Assembly (NCBI RefSeq): GCF_029933015.1
Contig: NZ_JAOZOZ010000074.1
Span: 1 to 7,526 of the forward strand
Direction of reading: 5' to 3'
DNA length: 7,526 bases
Source of the DNA: Hydrogenimonas sp.
Lineage (GTDB): Bacteria; Campylobacterota; Campylobacteria; Campylobacterales; Hydrogenimonadaceae
A program made the translations under genes and the position numbers. Of the stretch, positions 5,997 to 7,526 are shown one piece after another; the stretch's first letter is position 1; every line of letters starts with the position of its first letter. The notes under the pieces were generated by a model that had not been told where the DNA came from, made no database searches, and was given only the letters and a program-made list of their open reading frames with translations.

Positions 5997-7318
5997 TTCT
6001 CCAGGTTTTTCCTCTCTTTCCACTCCTTTTCGTACTGACACTCCTTCTCCTTGACACTGATCTTGATTTCGGTCGCTTTGAGCTTGCGGATGTTGAAGTT
6101 CAGGTTGGCGAAGTAGGTGGCCAGGATGACGGCGACTCCGGTGGGGACGATGACGTTGTAGTCGTAGGTGATCTCCAGCGCCAGGACGATCGCCGTGAGG
6201 GGAAGACGCATGACGACGCCCATGAAAACCGCGGCCCCGATGGCGGCGAAGCTGTAGGGTTCGATAGGAAAGCCGTTCATCTTCAGCACCTCCCCGTAGC
6301 CGAAACCGATCAGCGCGCCGATGCTCATCAGGGGCAGAAAAAGCCCGCCCACGGCGTTGGCGTAGATGGAGACGACGGTCGTGACGATACGCAGCAGTAC
6401 CACGAACGTGATGATGATCACCGAGATATGCAGTCTGTCGTTGATGAGCGCCATGACCACTTCGTGCCCCGAAAAGACGGAAAAGGGGGCGATGGTGAGC
6501 ATCGTTCCGATACTCGCTCCTCCCAGGAGTGCGAAAATGAGATTCCGCCGTTTTCCGAAACGCTGCAGCACCATATGGTTGAGAGATTGGAAGAGCCGGT
6601 TCTTCAGTGTCAGGTAGATGAAAAGAAAGAGCAGGATCACCGGGATGAAAAGCAAAGAGGCCGCGATATACTCGGCCTGGAAAACCCGTCCGACGGAGTA
6701 TCGGAAAATGATCGGATCGATGAACTGGTAGGCGACTCCGAAAGCGATGATGGCTCCCAGTACGATGGGGCCGATGAGCCGCTGGACAAATTCGTAGGCG
6801 ATGTTTTCGACGGCGAAGACGATGCCGGTGATGGGTGAGACGAAGACCGCCGCGATGCCGCTGCTCGCGCCGATGCTGATAATCAGCCGGACGAACCGTT
6901 CGGGAACCTTGAAGAGCTGGTTGATTTTGTAGGCGATCATCGCGCCGATGGCTGCGGAAGGCCCTTCGTTTCCGACGGAAAAGCCGCTTCCCAGGGAGAG
7001 TACCGAGGCGACGATTTTCAGAAAAAGGCCCTTGAGAGTGATGAACCGACGGTTTCCCGCCACGGCATTGGCGATTTCCGTGACGCCGTATTCACGCACA
7101 CCGGGGTCCTTCTCGATGAGCCAGTTGACGAGGAGGATGGAGAGGGTCGGAACGAGATAGAGATACCACCAGGGAAGGGAGGATATGCTCTCTAAAGTGC
7201 GTCCGAAAAAGAGGATATCCGAAAGCCGGCGGGTCGCCAGCACGTAGAGGGAGATGGCCAGTCCCGTCGTGACGCCTACGGTGACGGAAAGGGTGAGAAT
7301 GCGGGCGACGATGGGCAT
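5987..7318 (-). CDS. CLC-family chloride channel / anion transporter, no CBS domains
   Basis: This 443-residue polytopic inner-membrane protein belongs to the CLC family, which moves chloride or other anions as a channel or as a proton-coupled exchanger. The signature GNEGP at 116-120 contains the external gating glutamate Glu118 (E. coli ClC-ec1 Glu148, where the motif is GREGP). GLFLP at 325-329 matches the second ion-pathway motif (GIFAP). The closing helices are recognisable (RLPLTAIVLALE at 371-382). By ungapped alignment the central serine of GSGIP (Ser107) is Tyr77 here, and the internal proton glutamate Glu203 is Asn172. It ends in a highly charged Lys/Glu tail (about 412-443) with no CBS domains. 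The start is supported by AGGGGA (complement of 7324-7329). It follows an MscS-type gene by 44 bases on the same strand, so the two may be co-transcribed. Family is certain; ion and mechanism are open. Confidence 0.93.
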   Translation of the reverse strand: MPIVARILTLSVTVGVTTGLAISLYVLATRRLSDILFFGRTLESISSLPWWYLYLVPTLSILLVNWLIEKDPGVREYGVTEIANAVAGNRRFITLKGLFLKIVASVLSLGSGFSVGNEGPSAAIGAMIAYKINQLFKVPERFVRLIISIGASSGIAAVFVSPITGIVFAVENIAYEFVQRLIGPIVLGAIIAFGVAYQFIDPIIFRYSVGRVFQAEYIAASLLFIPVILLFLFIYLTLKNRLFQSLNHMVLQRFGKRRNLIFALLGGASIGTMLTIAPFSVFSGHEVVMALINDRLHISVIIITFVVLLRIVTTVVSIYANAVGGLFLPLMSIGALIGFGYGEVLKMNGFPIEPYSFAAIGAAVFMGVVMRLPLTAIVLALEITYDYNVIVPTGVAVILATYFANLNFNIRKLKATEIKISVKEKECQYEKEWKERKNLEKER

Positions 7319-7323
7319 TTACG

Positions 7324-7330
7324 TCCCCTT
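7324..7330 (-). promoter_or_regulatory. Ribosome binding site of the CLC gene
   Basis: Read on the - strand, AAGGGGA ends five bases before the ATG at 7318-7316 and supports that start. The 44 bases between the MscS-type stop and this gene show no strong hairpin or promoter, which is consistent with read-through from the upstream gene. Confidence 0.6.
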
Positions 7331-7362
7331 TTGCGGGAAGTTACCAGGAGTTGAACCGGCTT

Positions 7363-7526
7363 TCATTGAGACTTTTCTCCGGAATTTCGATATTTCTCTT
7401 CGTCGCGGGGAATGACACTGCCTTTTCGGGGTTCCAGCACGAGAGGAATCTCTCCGTCGATGGACCGTATATGGATATCACGCTGAGGAAAAGGAATTTC
7501 GATGCCGTTGGCATAGAGTGTTTTGT
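7363..7526 (-). CDS. MscS-family mechanosensitive channel, C-terminal fragment (cut by window edge)
   Basis: The - strand frame entering at 7526 encodes 53 complete residues before the TGA at 7365-7363. It begins KTLYANGIEIPFPQRDIHIR. The sequence (G)IEIPFPQRD is the well-known conserved end of the cytosolic vestibule in small-conductance mechanosensitive channels, which open under membrane tension to release solutes on osmotic downshock. After it comes a hydrophilic tail rich in Lys, Arg and Glu, ending EKSQ. The rest of the gene lies to the right of the window, so its size and subfamily (short MscS or longer YbdG/MscM type) cannot be judged. It is upstream of the CLC gene on the same strand. 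It appears truncated only by the window, not by mutation. Confidence 0.82.
   Translation of the reverse strand, partial: KTLYANGIEIPFPQRDIHIRSIDGEIPLVLEPRKGSVIPRDEEKYRNSGEKSQ

Noticed and set aside
5019..6038. 339-codon + strand open frame spanning the aldolase and HdeD-like genes
   Set aside because: Off-frame, Arg-rich and crosses two well-supported genes and their junction.

Overview
This is a gene-dense bacterial stretch with G+C visibly above one half and no rRNA, tRNA, CRISPR array or insertion sequence that I can see. Six genes run left to right (1-5967) with very short gaps or overlaps. They are followed, tail to tail, by two genes running right to left (7526-5987). Compact packing, AAGGA-type ribosome binding sites about six bases before each start, and the gene set fit a Gram-negative bacterium. 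A high-G+C Campylobacterota or another chemolithoautotrophic proteobacterium is my best guess, inferred from the general look of the proteins and not proven by any marker gene here.

The + strand block begins with a LOG-family nucleotide-processing protein, probably cut at its 5' end by the window. A 64-residue membrane protein overlaps its last 14 bases. After a 74-base purine-rich gap come phosphoenolpyruvate synthase, a D-2-hydroxyacid dehydrogenase homologue (1-base gap), a DhnA/FbaB-type class I aldolase homologue (ATGA overlap) and an HdeD-like six-helix membrane protein (3-base gap). The middle three look like a translationally coupled carbon-metabolism cassette. PEP synthase turns pyruvate into PEP, the entry step of gluconeogenesis. 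The aldolase could act further up the same pathway. The dehydrogenase could supply or remove pyruvate, but its catalytic region is unusual.

The - strand block holds the last codons of an MscS-family mechanosensitive channel gene (entering from the right edge) and then a complete CLC-family chloride channel/transporter without CBS domains. With the HdeD-like protein, the right half of the window is a group of membrane proteins of the kind associated with osmotic or acid stress.

Nothing here is clearly a new system. The points most worth a second look are: the ppsA/dehydrogenase/aldolase coupling; the missing catalytic glutamate and about 15 missing residues in the dehydrogenase; the changed active-site loop in the aldolase; and the three changed ion-pathway residues in the CLC protein.
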